From Trissonchulus latispiculum (taxonomy: Eukaryota > Nematoda > Enoplea > Enoplida > Ironidae): a stretch of DNA of 64,000 nucleotides. The stretch spans positions 23,683-87,682 of the forward strand of contig JASAND010027789.1 of the NCBI GenBank assembly GCA_030248195.1, in the 5' to 3' direction. The notes under the pieces were generated by a model that worked only from the letters and a program-made list of their open reading frames with translations, was not told the DNA's origin and searched no databases. Numbering within the stretch: position 1 is the first letter of the stretch; the number at the start of each line of letters is the position of its first letter. A program made the translations under genes and the position numbers. Below, one piece after another: positions 13,501-21,115 of this stretch.

Positions 13501-14845
13501 TTAGTTGCCATCATGGCTCTGCCATGCATAAATTTGTATGAAAATACCAACTTGTCCAATAGGATGGGTTACACCCAAATAGGGCATCACCCTACAGTGT
13601 GTCCTTTTATAGTTACTTGTTAATTATATACGTAACTTGCATCCAGGGTGATCGTGTGATAAGCGCTAACCCTTGGTATGTCAAGTATAAATTTAACTTA
13701 TATTAATTTTTCTAGCGCTTCATTTATTATATACACACTGTTTGAATTTATTTCCATCAGGAGGGTGAGCCCTCTTCCCTTGAGAAATTTCTTGGGTATT
13801 TTCATATTTAGTTTCTTCTTCAATTTTCTACTATTAGTACGGTTTTTTCTACGGTTTCTACCAAATACGTGTATTTTTGTACTGCTTTACGTACGTATGT
13901 ACTTGTGTTTTTTCTACTGTTACTAGTATTTCTAGTATATTTATTTGTTTTTGTGTACGTATACATTTGCAATAGTTTTTTCAGCGTAAAGTGCTTTTTA
14001 AATTGTTTGTGGGAGCGACGCTCACGTACCAAGCGCCGTACGGTCAGTCCTCTCAGGAGTTCGGACGGCGAGCCCTGGGGAGATGTAACGCAAGAGGCTG
14101 ACTGTAACGGTCAACCTTTTCGTTATTTCAATTATTACGAAATCAATCTACTTAGCTAATAGTTGGCTTGCCTAGTCAGCAAGCATTCCTCCACGTGTCA
14201 TGTAGCTCCACCTATAGGATAGGTTTGGTTGGGTGGGGTCCCCCCTTGGAGCTACATGATTGGGACACCCCAGCTAGAGGGCGCTTCTCTTGGGAGGGGG
14301 TTTCTCCGTCAAACTTCTCCCCCTTTCAGTTGTGGGTTTTCCCTTGTACAGTCTAGTCGCTATTCTCTCTCTATTCTCTCTCCTATCTCCTGTACAGTTT
14401 CTCCCCCTGTATTTATCCAGTGGGCCTATACTTTGGTACGTTAGCGGGGCTTCGCCCATATAAATTAAGTGGTGAGTCTGTGTGTGTAAGTTCTTTTTAT
14501 TTAGTATAACTGTTGTTTGTTTGTTGGGCTTTGCCCCTCTAAATTATATTCCTAGTTATCTTTATATTTGCTCTATTTCCATAAATACTTGTTGTACGTA
14601 TTAAATATCTCCACTAGCTGTGTGTTCTTTTGGTAGGTAATTACTGAGCTCCTAGGTTAGTTTAGTGTTATTTCTGAGGTGAGCGGGTGTCACCCACTCA
14701 CTAGGGCTATTTATTTGGCGAGGCTTCCCCGGCCGGCTCCTGCGCGGTTGGTGTGTTATTCACTTGTGCCACGGTCTCCTCGCTTGAGTTGCTCTCGCGG
14801 GGTAACGGTACTTTTGTGTTAGGTTAGTTTCACTCTGGTACCGCT

Positions 14846-14888
<43 letters not shown>

Positions 14889-17800
14889 TATATATGGTTT
14901 TTAATTAGAGAACAGATAACTGTTGTCCAGGCTACTCCTTGTAACAGCCCTGGTAAAAATTGTTTTAGAACTATTTGCCACAGACAGATGTTGGAAAGGA
15001 TGACTCAGAATTTTCAGAAGATGAAGAGGAAGAAATTGTCTCCACCAGTTCTTCTGCAAGTTGCATTTGCATGATTGCACTTTTTTACTGTAGAGGGAGC
15101 ACCAGCATAGGCCACAGGGAGGTGCCTTAAAAAGAACTTGAACCGGATTTTGTAAGACAACTTGCTTCTGGGAAAGCACAAAAGACTCGAATAGTGTTTC
15201 CTTCGTCTGCCAAGCCAAGCATTTCCAAATGCTGACAATGCTCCCATTGGCTTTCTCCTGTTTCGGACTAAGGCTCTGCCTTGGTGACTGCAGGCAGGCG
15301 TTTTTCCTGCTGCGCCTCAGCGCAGCAGGTCTCTTATGTTTGCTCGGCCCAGGCCCTCAAACGCAGTTTACTTGATAAAGATGCATTTTTACATAAATGC
15401 GTGTGAGCAGTGCTTTAAGATAGGGCCAGTATAGTTTGTGTGTGAATTCTTGCTTTTTTTTCAAAGAATCAAAGTTTCTGATTCATGCAGCATTTACGCA
15501 TATATATTCGTGTCATAATGGCAATTTCAAAACTGGACAACTTATTCGTTATTTGGATTGATGACTCATAGTTCGAATCGTTTATCAGCTCAGCAGAGAT
15601 TTTAGACAAGACAGTTGCAGAAAAGAAAACCGAATGATATCTATTGAAACTTAATTCACAATATGAAATCAAATTCGTCAAATATAGTTTAACAATTACT
15701 TAATAATAATAGGAACAATTATTATCTATTCGTATTCAGACAATATTTTGCACGTTTTATATTTTGTAGTAAGCAAGTAAGTTCTCCGTTATAAATAAAT
15801 TTAGCTGCGCAGCAGGTTTACAGTTTACAGAAAATGTCCATCCAGCGAAAACTTAACCTTTTGCATAAAATTTTGCTTGTTCATTATTTCTTTATGATTA
15901 ATGCCTTGCATCCTTCGTGGATCCGCCTGCCAGCCCTCGTTTACCTCATTTTCTTGATGTAAATGCTGACATAAAAACGGTTAGACCTCGATGCAAAGGT
16001 GAAGCTCTAGTGTACAGTTACCGCACCGGTACATACTTTCTCAGTTGGGAGAACTAAAGCAACCCTTGAGCAGGTTGGAATTCTATCTGCCCTGGCTATT
16101 AGTTCTGCCTGAGACTTTGAGTCTAACTGTTGCTGTAATCTTTTTCTGGTTTTAGGGTGAACTAGATCCACTGGGCTTGGACCAGAAACAGTGGACTAGA
16201 AAGACGGAAGGTAGCACCTACTCCACGCTGAGCTCCTCCCAGTCAGGACCAGGGTTCAGGAAGGGACCCGGCGGAGAAAGAGTTGTGTCTCCGCTGCCTC
16301 CGCCGCCCCGAAAGTGGCTCACTTCGGGCGCAACGGAGAGCAGTGGAGTGGAGATGAGCACCAGTGACATGAGTTGTCCGAGTCGGGCTCAGAGCAGACC
16401 CTCACTTTTGAGTCCCACTTTCTCTGAGAATCAAAGTACAACACTTTGTGTTTTCAAAGTTTTCCTCAGTAACAAATAACTGATTGATCTGAAGTTTTAA
16501 AGCAGTGACTTTTGTTAGGCTCTTGTGTGCTGAGAAAATGAGCAGAATCAATGTTAAAATTTCAGTTATTCATGATTGTGATAAAGGTTTGTCTGTCACG
16601 CTCTCTGTCATTTGGAAATGAGTTTCTGGGGACCTGGATTTCATTGGAAGAGCGAAAGAAACTTATTTAGGGGCCTTTTCGGGAAAGAGTAAAGTGGAGT
16701 TAAGCGAGTTATGCTTACTCTAAGCTAAAAGCGGAAAAAGCTCAAGCTTCTGGATAGAGAGTTGAACAAGCGGAAACAGTTAATATTAACTCTACTCTGC
16801 TCTTTTCTGCTAAGACCTTAAATTTTAGATTAAATTGGAACGAATGTGTTGCTTCTGTTTCAGAGGGCAGAGACACCCTGAGGCCGAGAGTGGAACTACC
16901 ACGACCAAATCCGGCCCTGGAAGCCAAAGGGATGCGACCCGTTCTCCCGCTGTTGATGGAGGAAGGCCCCACTCCGGCCGCTCAGAGAGTCACCGTTCGA
17001 CAACTGAAACGACGATCACACTCAAAGTCACAACTGAGAGGTCCGTTCCAGCAGCACAAGCGGTGTGCAAAACTACAGTATGATGATAGAATTGAAAGAA
17101 AAAATTGTCACTACAGCCTCTCCGACCCGAAAAATTCGGGCCTGAGGTGGGGATCGAACGCACAATCGTTGGCGATCTAGGGGCCTTTTCAAGAAAGGGT
17201 TGAGTAGAGTAGAGTTGAGTTAAAATCAACTGTTTTAACTCTTTTTAACTCCACCCAAGCTTGAGTTTCCCTCTTTTAACTCTTTCATGAAAAGGATCGA
17301 GTTAATTTTAACTCTACTCTACCCTTTCTTAAAAAGGCCCTAGGACAACGCTCTACCGGTTGAGCCACACAGCTTAAGTTTGATTTCGTTCCCAATCTGC
17401 AATGACATTTTTAGAAATGCACATGCTAGTGCATGTGCGTTTTTAACAAACAAATAACCTCTTTACAAGAAACTGGGTTATTGTTCAATTTTTAGGCTTT
17501 GTTGCACTTTTTTCAGGAAAACGATCCTCAAGTTTGGAACCAATTTCAAGGAGTGGAACCATGGTGGAGGATAGAAATGTGATGTCTGAGGATGAACTGG
17601 ATAATCCAATTCCGAGTTTTGAGTTAGTCTTCAGTTGAAACTGTGGATTTTTCAGAATCCTTTCATCGGAGTTAGTACTCAGAGACTTTTCTGCAAAGAG
17701 TAAAATTAGCTCTTTTAACTCGTTTAACTCCACTTAAGCTTGACTTATCCTGGTAAAATTTAATTCTTACATTTTTAAATTTCTAAATTTAAATTCAATT

Positions 17801-19917
17801 AAGTTTGGTTAAAACTCGAATCAGACAACTGAAAATTTGAAAATGGCTAGACCTCGGATACTGACTTCAAAGTTGATGGATGTAATCTACGGGGTAAAAG
17901 TTTTGATGATTCCTTACCAAACTACAAACTCGATAAACAGATGCAATTCTAACAATATGGTCCCTTTCGCGTTCTTGTACTCGAAAACTAAGTACCTACC
18001 CAGTTAAGGCGTTCAAAATTAACTAATGCTGATAATCATTTGCAGCTGCATTAGTTTGAAACTTTTTAGCTCTGGGTAAACTTGTTTTTTACTTTTGTTT
18101 CAGCACATCCTTGGAAAATCTGTATCACAGGGATTGGGTAAAGCCCGGTTTACACGGGCAAACTGGAGCAAACCTTGGTTTGCTCTGATTGTGTCAAACT
18201 GCCACCGACACGCCCGTTTACACGGGCAAACATGGGCTGACAGACTGAAGCAAACTGTTGCTAGCAAACTCAAAATTGACCAATCAGAATGCAGCAAACT
18301 TTAAGCGCGAATGTTTAAATTTAAGTGACCAGGTTTTCAGTTTAAAGGCCCGTTCATTTGAAGGCCCAACGGAGCAACTGACAAACGGAGAACGGGGAAA
18401 CTGAACAACGGAGAAACAGTTCAGAAACAACAGTATCAGCGGTTCATGCTTTCGCATGCTGCGAACGAAGCAACGGACAAACGGATCAGTAAAAAACGGA
18501 GAAACAGAGATAAATATCATGTTTTCATCATTATAGTTTTCAACTGAAAATACTTCTATGCATAAATTTTTAAGGTTTTGTTCGGTCGTTCTTATACGAA
18601 ATTATTCAGTAACAACTTCCTGACTTTTACTGTCAAAAAATAAAATTAGGTAAGCTTACAGTCCTTTTCAAAATTTCAATTGTCCGACATGGGGATAAAC
18701 TGCAACCAGAGACTGGTAGCAGTATATTACACAACCGAATACAAGAGTCACGTTTGCACTTATATTGACGTCAAGAGGCTTAGCTGTGTTCTGATTGGTT
18801 GTTTGAACTGATAAGTTTGCTCCTAGAGCAAACTTGTTTGCTCCAGTTTGATGCTCAGTTCACAAAGGCAAACTGCTCCCAATCCTAGCTAATCGTCAAA
18901 CTGGAGCAAACTAAAAGTTTGTTCCAGTTTGCCCGTGTAAACCGGGCTTAAGTTTTGGTTTTATTTAAAAACTTTGACTGTTTGCAATTCAGAAAGGGTG
19001 TCATAAAATCAGAAGAAGTGGAAACTGTCGGTCCTTTATTTCGTGACTGTGTCGTCTTGTGAATATTCCCTCCTTTGAAGTTGAGTCCTAGACGAATGTC
19101 AATTACAAGCAGCCGCAGTGAATTTATTTGTAAGTATAGGGGTGTGGTAACTGACTAATCATTTCAATTACCTTAACTCTAACCCTTTGCTGCCTTTGAC
19201 TAAACCTGATAGCCAAGAAAATCCTACTAGAGAGTGCAGCTTGTTGCTTTTCAGGACTCTTATGACGATCTTTGGGCGAAATCCAAGAAAGTGTGGATCC
19301 CAAAGATCCGACGCCACCTGGGTCTCAGAGTGGCCGGCGGTAGAGGGACGCGTCAACCGCTTCCGGTCATTGCTAAAATAGAAGTAGGAGTTCAGACTTA
19401 AAGCTTTGACTATTAGACGTGTGAGCTTTTGCTTGATGTCTTGTCTGCGCTTCCGTAGCTCAGTTGGCAGTGCGTTCGTCTTGTGCGGCGGCAGTCGCGG
19501 GTTTGAGCTCTACCGGAGGCCCGTTTGCGGCCAGAGAGAAGGGGCAGCATGGTCTGATTTGCTGGGGTTCAGCCGTTAGCGTGCACAGCATAGTTTTTGC
19601 TCTGATAACAGAGACCTGGTGGCATACTCTTATCTATTATGTACTCTTGGTAGAACTAACATGATGGTGATGATGATGATGATGATGATGATAATGATGA
19701 GAAATTGTACAAGTGGCGACAGTAATCTGTTGTATTTTTTCAGCCCTATGGATGTGCCTCGGAAGCGAGTGGTCTTCGATTGGGAAGTCTGATTTTGGGA
19801 GTGGACGGTCAGTCCCTGGTCGGTCTTTCACATCAGGAATTGGTGCTTCGGCTGGCTCGAGCCTTTAGAAATCGGACTAGCAAACTTCTAACTCTGAATG
19901 TTGTCAATTTGCCCTAG
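1578..19917 (+). CDS. WHRN: Whirlin-like scaffold protein, 3' part (HHD2, linker and third PDZ); gene starts upstream of window
   Basis: Plus-strand exons by splice signals and phase: 1578-1815, 14969-15059 (or -15121), 16156-16435 (or from 16166), 16864-17040, 17517-17622, 18104-18137, 19255-19383, 19744-19917 (stop TAG). All junctions keep frame except the second-to-third, which needs one of the alternative sites or a missed exon. The first exon ends with [20 protein letters not shown], resembling the second harmonin-homology domain of whirlin. The next exons encode an acidic and Ser/Pro-rich linker. The last two form a PDZ domain with LGLRVAGG and [11 protein letters not shown], closely matching the third PDZ of whirlin (GG..TRQPLP.I..I), and end just after it (VVNLP-stop). 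In vertebrates whirlin scaffolds Usher-type protein complexes in stereocilia and photoreceptors. About 410 residues lie in the window; the N-terminal half should be upstream. The first intron holds the 12.9-kb LTR element. Confidence 0.8.
1971..2737 (+). repeat. 5' LTR
   Basis: 767 bp, starting TGTAACGCAAGAGG and ending GGTACCGCTACA. By eye it is about 95% identical to the 3' copy, with several small indels. A TATAAAT box lies at 2348-2354, after CGGGGCTTCGCCCA. Inside, GTAGCTCCACC and GGAGCTACATG form an inverted pair near 2090-2145. Confidence 0.92.
2738..3473 (+). other. Leader between 5' LTR and gag
   Basis: T-rich untranslated region with no long ORF. The first bases (TTAGGCTGCCAGGAGCTC) would hold the primer-binding site, but I see no TGG-initial match to a tRNA 3' end. 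A T-rich stretch ending in CAG at 3430-3432 precedes the gag ATG. Confidence 0.6.
3474..5609 (+). CDS. gag: Gag-like protein of the LTR element
   Basis: 711 codons from ATG 3474 (AAAAATGGATT context). Residues 1-420 are Ser/Gly/Pro-rich and probably disordered. Residues ~425-615 match the retrotransposon gag (capsid) family: a W-L-x-M-F-E motif, then AILWYLL, a [15 protein letters not shown] segment, a CHEYLIELR segment and a [12 protein letters not shown] segment, the usual order of Ty3/Gypsy-type capsid helices. This region would form the particle shell. The coding sequence then runs into a 100-bp G-rich tract (5350-5447). The residues after it are hydrophobic and unlike a Gag tail, and no CCHC zinc knuckle is found. 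The true C-terminus has probably been lost or altered by the G tract, or that tract is an assembly error. Confidence 0.85.
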   Translation: MDSVRMSERLKAKKERNQPYPNPSCCRENAGGTMRGIHRAGPSTSGVQDSALELRPRASSASQADLRTRGAGLGDYRRGVARSVGGSLSGSVQDLEDIGPLTAVTSQESVYVSAASSMESLQNDSADPPSGATARARSFTDQTVRNLDWNMSGQQQSGSPQSFGSSPGDQTIIGRDEFIGPGPTRPHATPVANLVLPVASASPDQPSVSGFSGAASQNFGLLDLDLDQEFTLGTTALANLVLEPTTDERLSWDPAYDGVQLSGALANGRFGTSAISTGLGTPVTTSYGDMSQFAIQSRLRTTHRDFLLTNQRNENSFMVRMSATVLNSTVIRPDLLSSPANFSSPLTHRSNLRLPSVRGARAGNRVRTGGRNLLPAVRELGDTGSSDFSGPIGRLSSPGGRAASPARPEIPTVPVLGHVNVLQLTPETVHVLHDYLKWFKSISKFKGRKGGIQLSTWLRMFENTWSASLAPAELKKAILWYLLEDNVKQDLEGHTLETYEELEAVLKQLYEPVAKTSDQFAREFFERAQKASETCHEYLIELRTLACKAFPDVEPKVRELKVVDRATRGLKPSIRAKVASSFADATYWAYDRPNDIFMRAVRILQSVEEGDSQSKSWIKRRDRDWKRGGERGGRRGGEGEGGGGGGVARGEGGGGGGGLFLVGFCCGLSVFLGVSFVCFCWEGLNFYFFPFQHFYLRLLFFILSIASINFN
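5350..5447. repeat. Poly-G/GGGGA low-complexity tract inside gag
   Basis: About 100 bp of almost only G with scattered A, including G runs longer than 15. It sits where a nucleocapsid region would be expected and is followed by T-rich sequence. It could be repeat expansion, template slippage or an assembly fault. Confidence 0.9.
5610..5801 (+). promoter_or_regulatory. T-rich linker between gag and ORF2 with 3'-splice-like sites
   Basis: Gag and ORF2 are in the same frame but separated by stops in this ~190-bp pyrimidine-rich linker. It contains acceptor-like sites TTTAATTTTAG (~5674-5684) and TATCTTTTTCAG (5722-5733). ORF2 begins at ATG 5802, 68 nt after the second. Expression of ORF2 from a spliced subgenomic RNA is an inference; readthrough or internal initiation are alternatives. 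Confidence 0.35.
5802..12737 (+). CDS. ORF2: 2,311-aa protein with DEDDy 3'-5' exonuclease-like domain, RS-rich linker and two unknown globular regions
   Basis: Start chosen at ATG 5802; the open frame extends 7 codons further up without an ATG. Order by residue: 1-470 disordered, Ser/Asp-rich, with a short coiled coil at ~263-287; ~475-870 globular; ~980-1160 Pro/Glu-rich; ~1165-1440 globular, unknown; ~1535-1745 Arg/Ser-rich (SR-protein-like); ~1750-2311 globular, unknown. The first globular region has DEDDy landmarks: motif I AMDTEGG (D591, E593) followed by LNILQIVG; motif [12 protein letters not shown] (H664, D666) followed by FCGVRY; motif [15 protein letters not shown] (Y764, D768, spacing Y-x3-D). 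This order and spacing fit RNase D/EXD1/WRN-exo-type nucleases, which trim 3' ends of RNA or DNA using two metal ions. PTQAEIDA occurs twice (from residues 478 and 1809), hinting at related modules. No YxDD box, DDE integrase, RNase H or DTG/DSG protease is found. Codon use is GC-rich like gag. Confidence 0.85.
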   Translation: MEKKSPKSEHRRKTDPMIGQGFAQGQPPDPDDLEQFPVTNYLKSVVDDLGGDHPLGQNPAVPSCVASTFVVASDSPVVSDSFLDSAAPANISYGELYSGVTTAAERRMAMGAAHLDPQPDMPTPSPVDPFNASSMDPQSPPAVGAEVTIGYNPVTQDTSAEARGSSATPTGPRAGYARQSDAHSGKEDQQPDSSSVVLGAKRSASNVSDDSEDGAEHQKTKPDGKKPKSTSVTITLKDSRSAVIPGTSSDTAQSTKDSSEPRSLLDIRKRIEELQAMEAELCQKVDESTQQKMDSSVSASSSGSKSRRKVRQSDRRHQAGDARSATETDEAASTSSRTTRSSRRLQQKAAQAKQQIQPDPPRAAQMETNPSVAQETATPASNQPESMGSDDDCQILDEHLVVDEAGAESATASIGDEFFGQTAARFAAGMDDMAASVPVVQPGHAYSLPVMRSALEEIQTADPLTLRSRAMQLTVREPTQAEIDAVPHEFRVRAADHAMGFQSFLKYLQHVIMGREEELKMAEPYAGVKEAVQDVILRDKALRYQRVRVEDLTLPPHFQQPVNLVRTIEDLVWAVPDIWQLYRITGVVAMDTEGGISAQFGNNQEATLNILQIVGPVPAEHPKAYLIMVSEILATTTDFYPVLHLIRMILNPPEPVYMVFAGAHADMLRLARFCGVRYMENYVAELGEVVIQSIPYIEARRRRDPSVPEYGWEAYHQDVHHPFWEQHYGLHKWAEACDVPSAKGMKPVRFYGCSVFPTKEDTQYALADVLNIYSVLATIAKAVTAEDWTQIIYLSGALHTFGRHAKVWANIAGTNYAMGPLQQAAADTPNYGKASREQKQAQLKKRQKLSNNRTQMIEDAKGKFAWSLLIPEEKGGNTMHPLRVVSWVPLLRILRDFWILKYPILRRRDDVLDWDRYAAVAERRHRSDPLYVVGEHPTLQDREETAESVIEPTGWSDSEASEKSRTTISSAPTETAVEPSPTRAPLRRFQQMSLPPPPAKLPPLTLYRPGTGDPRSRTQPPETYRSGFRSAPTTPKATGSVEVQPAASSQPADEREEAYESEPEAGDFKIVEEANTDEEMPMDADEGRPPDRSSRSPTPTEEDAQREAGTFRPPALDEGAAGPAMYSPLPLTGWGRPRSAGPFPAVSPPPGLPPLRQSLPPVGSTPAAVNPSTVDELLAAHPGIPFQSYQEARRFLIACGERPYGVTGPSGFLPYLDHWELEIPTTIVQSTTRTHPETGVQTQELVPMAQMQPYIQIFGRDGLALLRTLYLETLPGITQPARHIYVVGPPSDPGDPYYNPEDFFRMVDLGLPVFWEVYKEIPVGGEGTTQQWNELVILYRRRSHRPEGCTATYGVLPFVNTLNILIIGDTNFSRVIEPMKLVAAQRQMVQQVMDDIDLQGMNPVEVMREYEGLYQRPSRRLPATQTLLVPKEELVLPSSTAPSMVVTRPTVPVQPVVPTAPSLVGQRLTTSTPSTSTARSAAKSRRLEPSEGDARDEKPAQKALQQPESQPSPTKKKSEPSTSRKPTAVVGMDLDPAVPGSGRGRGSSRSESGSDLSTRTGRTWSSRGRGRRLDSSDRGRHRPSEGATPGPSRFGPRDTGTRDTRGAKSTSRQSQRREGSKPPPSIELRERTSSSHRQRRERSPSGARYRSPTPPRDRRSGSRYTQEDIKRAASRERRREADRRSATTPTKDRRRSSRDRPPAYPTSDDRRKGRGHRRTSTPIQKGRFESPTSKRYSLPTVTVTPGPGKRQVVRTLPPEYPDNYTKDNFPPFRVFLATVLCEMKNEDMGERVRRGVTVPVYEPFVIEQPTQAEIDAIVQASNPAKPVVYQRDFSGRWRATSVPGDHHWDELHPWVQLLRRVVLNWLVENAETAPRLPDDFIDNYLYNHMKEIDPDLTERVTMRPISGLDANRKPMSRSNWKIHPYCFPNGDVYPEVIVDRIGSNDRWANILAVAALVPEMFRYPHLLGKRRAAHFYACSMHSRRLRLRCLTLQKAMKLYHRPHVNGITDVEGERFLYFYIRHHYPFSFMYHHKRFLSLPVEQFQGQYVRTKEHLYQGRKGWHCNAEDVCELVWRESQADGYTIKRETDRLMAAYHPCRLQMWQSGADQLTQRLIMYHALYNSPEMQDELVETIGCLYGKASQDPWWGIGARLRQDLRPDDIRTYGRENWIFDPDRWDGRNIQGCLYTEMGLWFMQAGPDELWVDRYNRQPLPDDEMEAYRKVVRQRIQAAAENYRQGKPAPPFHRKDAPAVLRNQPIDLGPNRHGIHIMGCAPEGQEKNVYSPAAYILISNPLEPHPRDDHRPEDIIMVEY
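12738..14083 (+). other. 3' untranslated region of the LTR element, ending in a polypurine tract
   Basis: About 1.35 kb, strongly T-rich on the plus strand, with no long ORF. It repeats motifs such as ACGTATA and TTTTCTACT. It ends AGCCCTGGGGAGA (14071-14083), a plausible polypurine tract directly before the 3' LTR. Confidence 0.6.
14084..14848 (+). repeat. 3' LTR
   Basis: 765 bp from TGTAACGCAAGAGG to GGTACCGCTACA. It differs from the 5' copy by roughly 35-40 substitutions and small indels by eye. It is followed at once by (TA)n. Confidence 0.92.
14849..14895. repeat. (TA)n microsatellite at the LTR element's 3' junction
   Basis: Starts at the base after the LTR's terminal CA. It may be the expanded target site. 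Confidence 0.9.
16671..16817. mobile_element. Degenerate MITE (GGGCC-ended family) in a whirlin intron
   Basis: Begins TTAG-GGGCCTTTTCGGGAAAGAG and ends with ACTCTACTCTG..TTTTCTGC, matching the ends of the cleaner copy at 17181-17340. It lies in the intron between exons ending 16435 and starting 16864. The right end is eroded. Confidence 0.5.
17072..17372 (-). mobile_element. tRNA-derived SINE split by a MITE
   Basis: Same SINE as at 978-1104: body with GACCCGAAAAATTCGGG, B box GGTCGATCCCC-like region and A box TGGCTCAACCGGTAGAGC on the minus strand. The tRNA-like head is interrupted at the anticodon region by the 160-bp MITE at 17181-17340. Confidence 0.75.
17181..17340. mobile_element. 160-bp MITE with TAG target duplication
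   Basis: Terminal inverted repeats GGGCCTTTTCAAGAAAGGGT / ACCCTTTCTTAAAAAGGCCC, continuing into GAGTAGAGTAGAG / CTCTACTC. It is flanked by TAG (17178-17180 and 17341-17343). Removing it restores a continuous SINE, which independently proves the insertion. The 3-bp duplication and GGGCC ends suggest a PIF/Harbinger-like transposase, though that is inference. Confidence 0.88.
18142..18948. mobile_element. 807-bp MITE inserted in a whirlin 5' splice site
   Basis: Inverted ends AGCCCGGTTTACACGGGCAA / TTGCCCGTGTAAACCGGGCT, with TAA on both sides (18139-18141 and 18949-18951). The interior holds a second inverted segment, repeats of CAAACTGGAGCAAAC and ACGGAGAAAC-type motifs. It starts 4 nt after the end of the 34-nt exon 18104-18137. 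Confidence 0.88.
19446..19652 (+). mobile_element. tRNA-derived SINE head followed by a palindromic-MITE end, in the last whirlin intron
   Basis: CTTCCGTAGCTCAGTTGGCA (A box) and GGGTTTGAGCTCTACCGGAGG (B-box region, acceptor pairing CCG/CGG) form a tRNA-like head. About 40 bp later the sequence TTCAGCCGTTAGCGTGCA...CTATTATGTACTCTTGG is the right half of the CCAAGAGTACATAAT-ended element family seen throughout the window. Confidence 0.6.
19660..19701. repeat. (GAT)n microsatellite
   Basis: About 13 units of GAT/ATG just before the last whirlin exon. Confidence 0.9.
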
Positions 19918-21115
19918 TGTCCTCCTAAACTCATAGACTCATGTCTTGAAAAATGTGCAGAACATTGTGAAGTGGACACTGAAGAATATTAATTTGGCTT
20001 GATTTCATTTGCAAATCTAACTGTTTTATGTCAAAAAAATCACGAAGCAGCCATACTGATGTTGATTATTTCCAGTCAATAGTTTTAGTTTCAATGTACG
20101 GCTAGTTATTGCAGCCCACGGAGCCAACAGGGTTTGATTTGCAGGGGAAGATCAGATGTGAGCATGTAGTGCAGTGCACCGCATAGTTTTTGCTCTGATA
20201 GAAGAAAGCACAACAACATGGTGGCATGTATTAAATCTACAGTTGTGTACTCGTGTTTATATCAACACAATGATAATTGATTAAAATGGTTGCCCTTTAA
20301 ACGGTAGTTGGGATGAAAAATTTAGCAGGATAAACGTCCGCGTGGCGGCAAATCTAAACCGATTCTATGCTCATGTTAAGTTGGATACATTTATTCCTTG
20401 ATATATTTGGTTCGATTTATGTTCTGCGATCAATATACCTGAACGGGAGGTCAAATTTTACTGACCCTTGTGGAAGCAAATTTCAGTAGCCCTTGTGGCA
20501 GCAATTTTTCTTATGAGTACCTTTGAAAGCGATTTTTAAGCGATTTTTGCGGTTGTTTAACGAAAAACAGCTATTTTTAGCAAAAACGACGAGTAATTTT
20601 GAGTGACAAATTCCTGCGAAGCCGGAAAGTTTTTGAAATTTTGGTTATAAAACTTATTTTTTGGACAATTTTCTTACCTCTTGTGGCCAATTTTCTTATC
20701 CCTTATGGGAGCAGTTTCGGGACCCTCTGTGAGCGACTTTGCCGAGGGGGGAATTCCCCCTTTCCTCCACCTATGGCGATCAAGCAAAAGATTTCTTTCC
20801 TAAATTCTCCAGATTAGATAGAAAAATAAAAATCGGGCTCATAGTTCAGTATTATTCTTGGTATTATATATTAGTTTGATGATATAATTGAAAGAAACAA
20901 TTGACACTGCAGCATTCTTTGTATTTTTTGTATCATTTCAATTTCAATTTGTTCCCGGTGTGTTTTATGCCGTAGGTTCGAGTCCCACCTGAGGCCTCAT
21001 TTATCACATCGCAGGATCTGGAATGACAAAGTTCTTGATCGTGAAAAGTTAGAAAAATTTTGTTTGCAATAATGCCAACATTTGCAATAGTTTTGCCATA
21101 ATACATCTGTTTGCT

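Larger units (their letters stand above)
1971..14848 (+). mobile_element. LTR-flanked element with gag and a giant exonuclease-domain ORF, no recognisable pol
   Basis: Two direct repeats with TG...CA ends bound a 12.9-kb unit in the sense orientation of the host whirlin intron. Order: 5' LTR, ~740-bp leader, Gag-like ORF, ~190-bp T-rich linker, 2,311-codon ORF2, ~1.35-kb T-rich tail, purine-rich tract GGGGAGA, 3' LTR. The interior ORFs are clearly richer in G+C than the AT-rich flanks. No target-site duplication is visible (GGTGGGA on the left, ATATATA on the right). The 3' LTR abuts a (TA)n tract that may have grown and erased it, or the element may be a recombinant. Reverse transcriptase, integrase and protease signatures are absent, so it would be non-autonomous (LARD-like) despite its coding capacity. 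A primer-binding site beginning with TGG directly after the 5' LTR is not evident. Confidence 0.88.
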
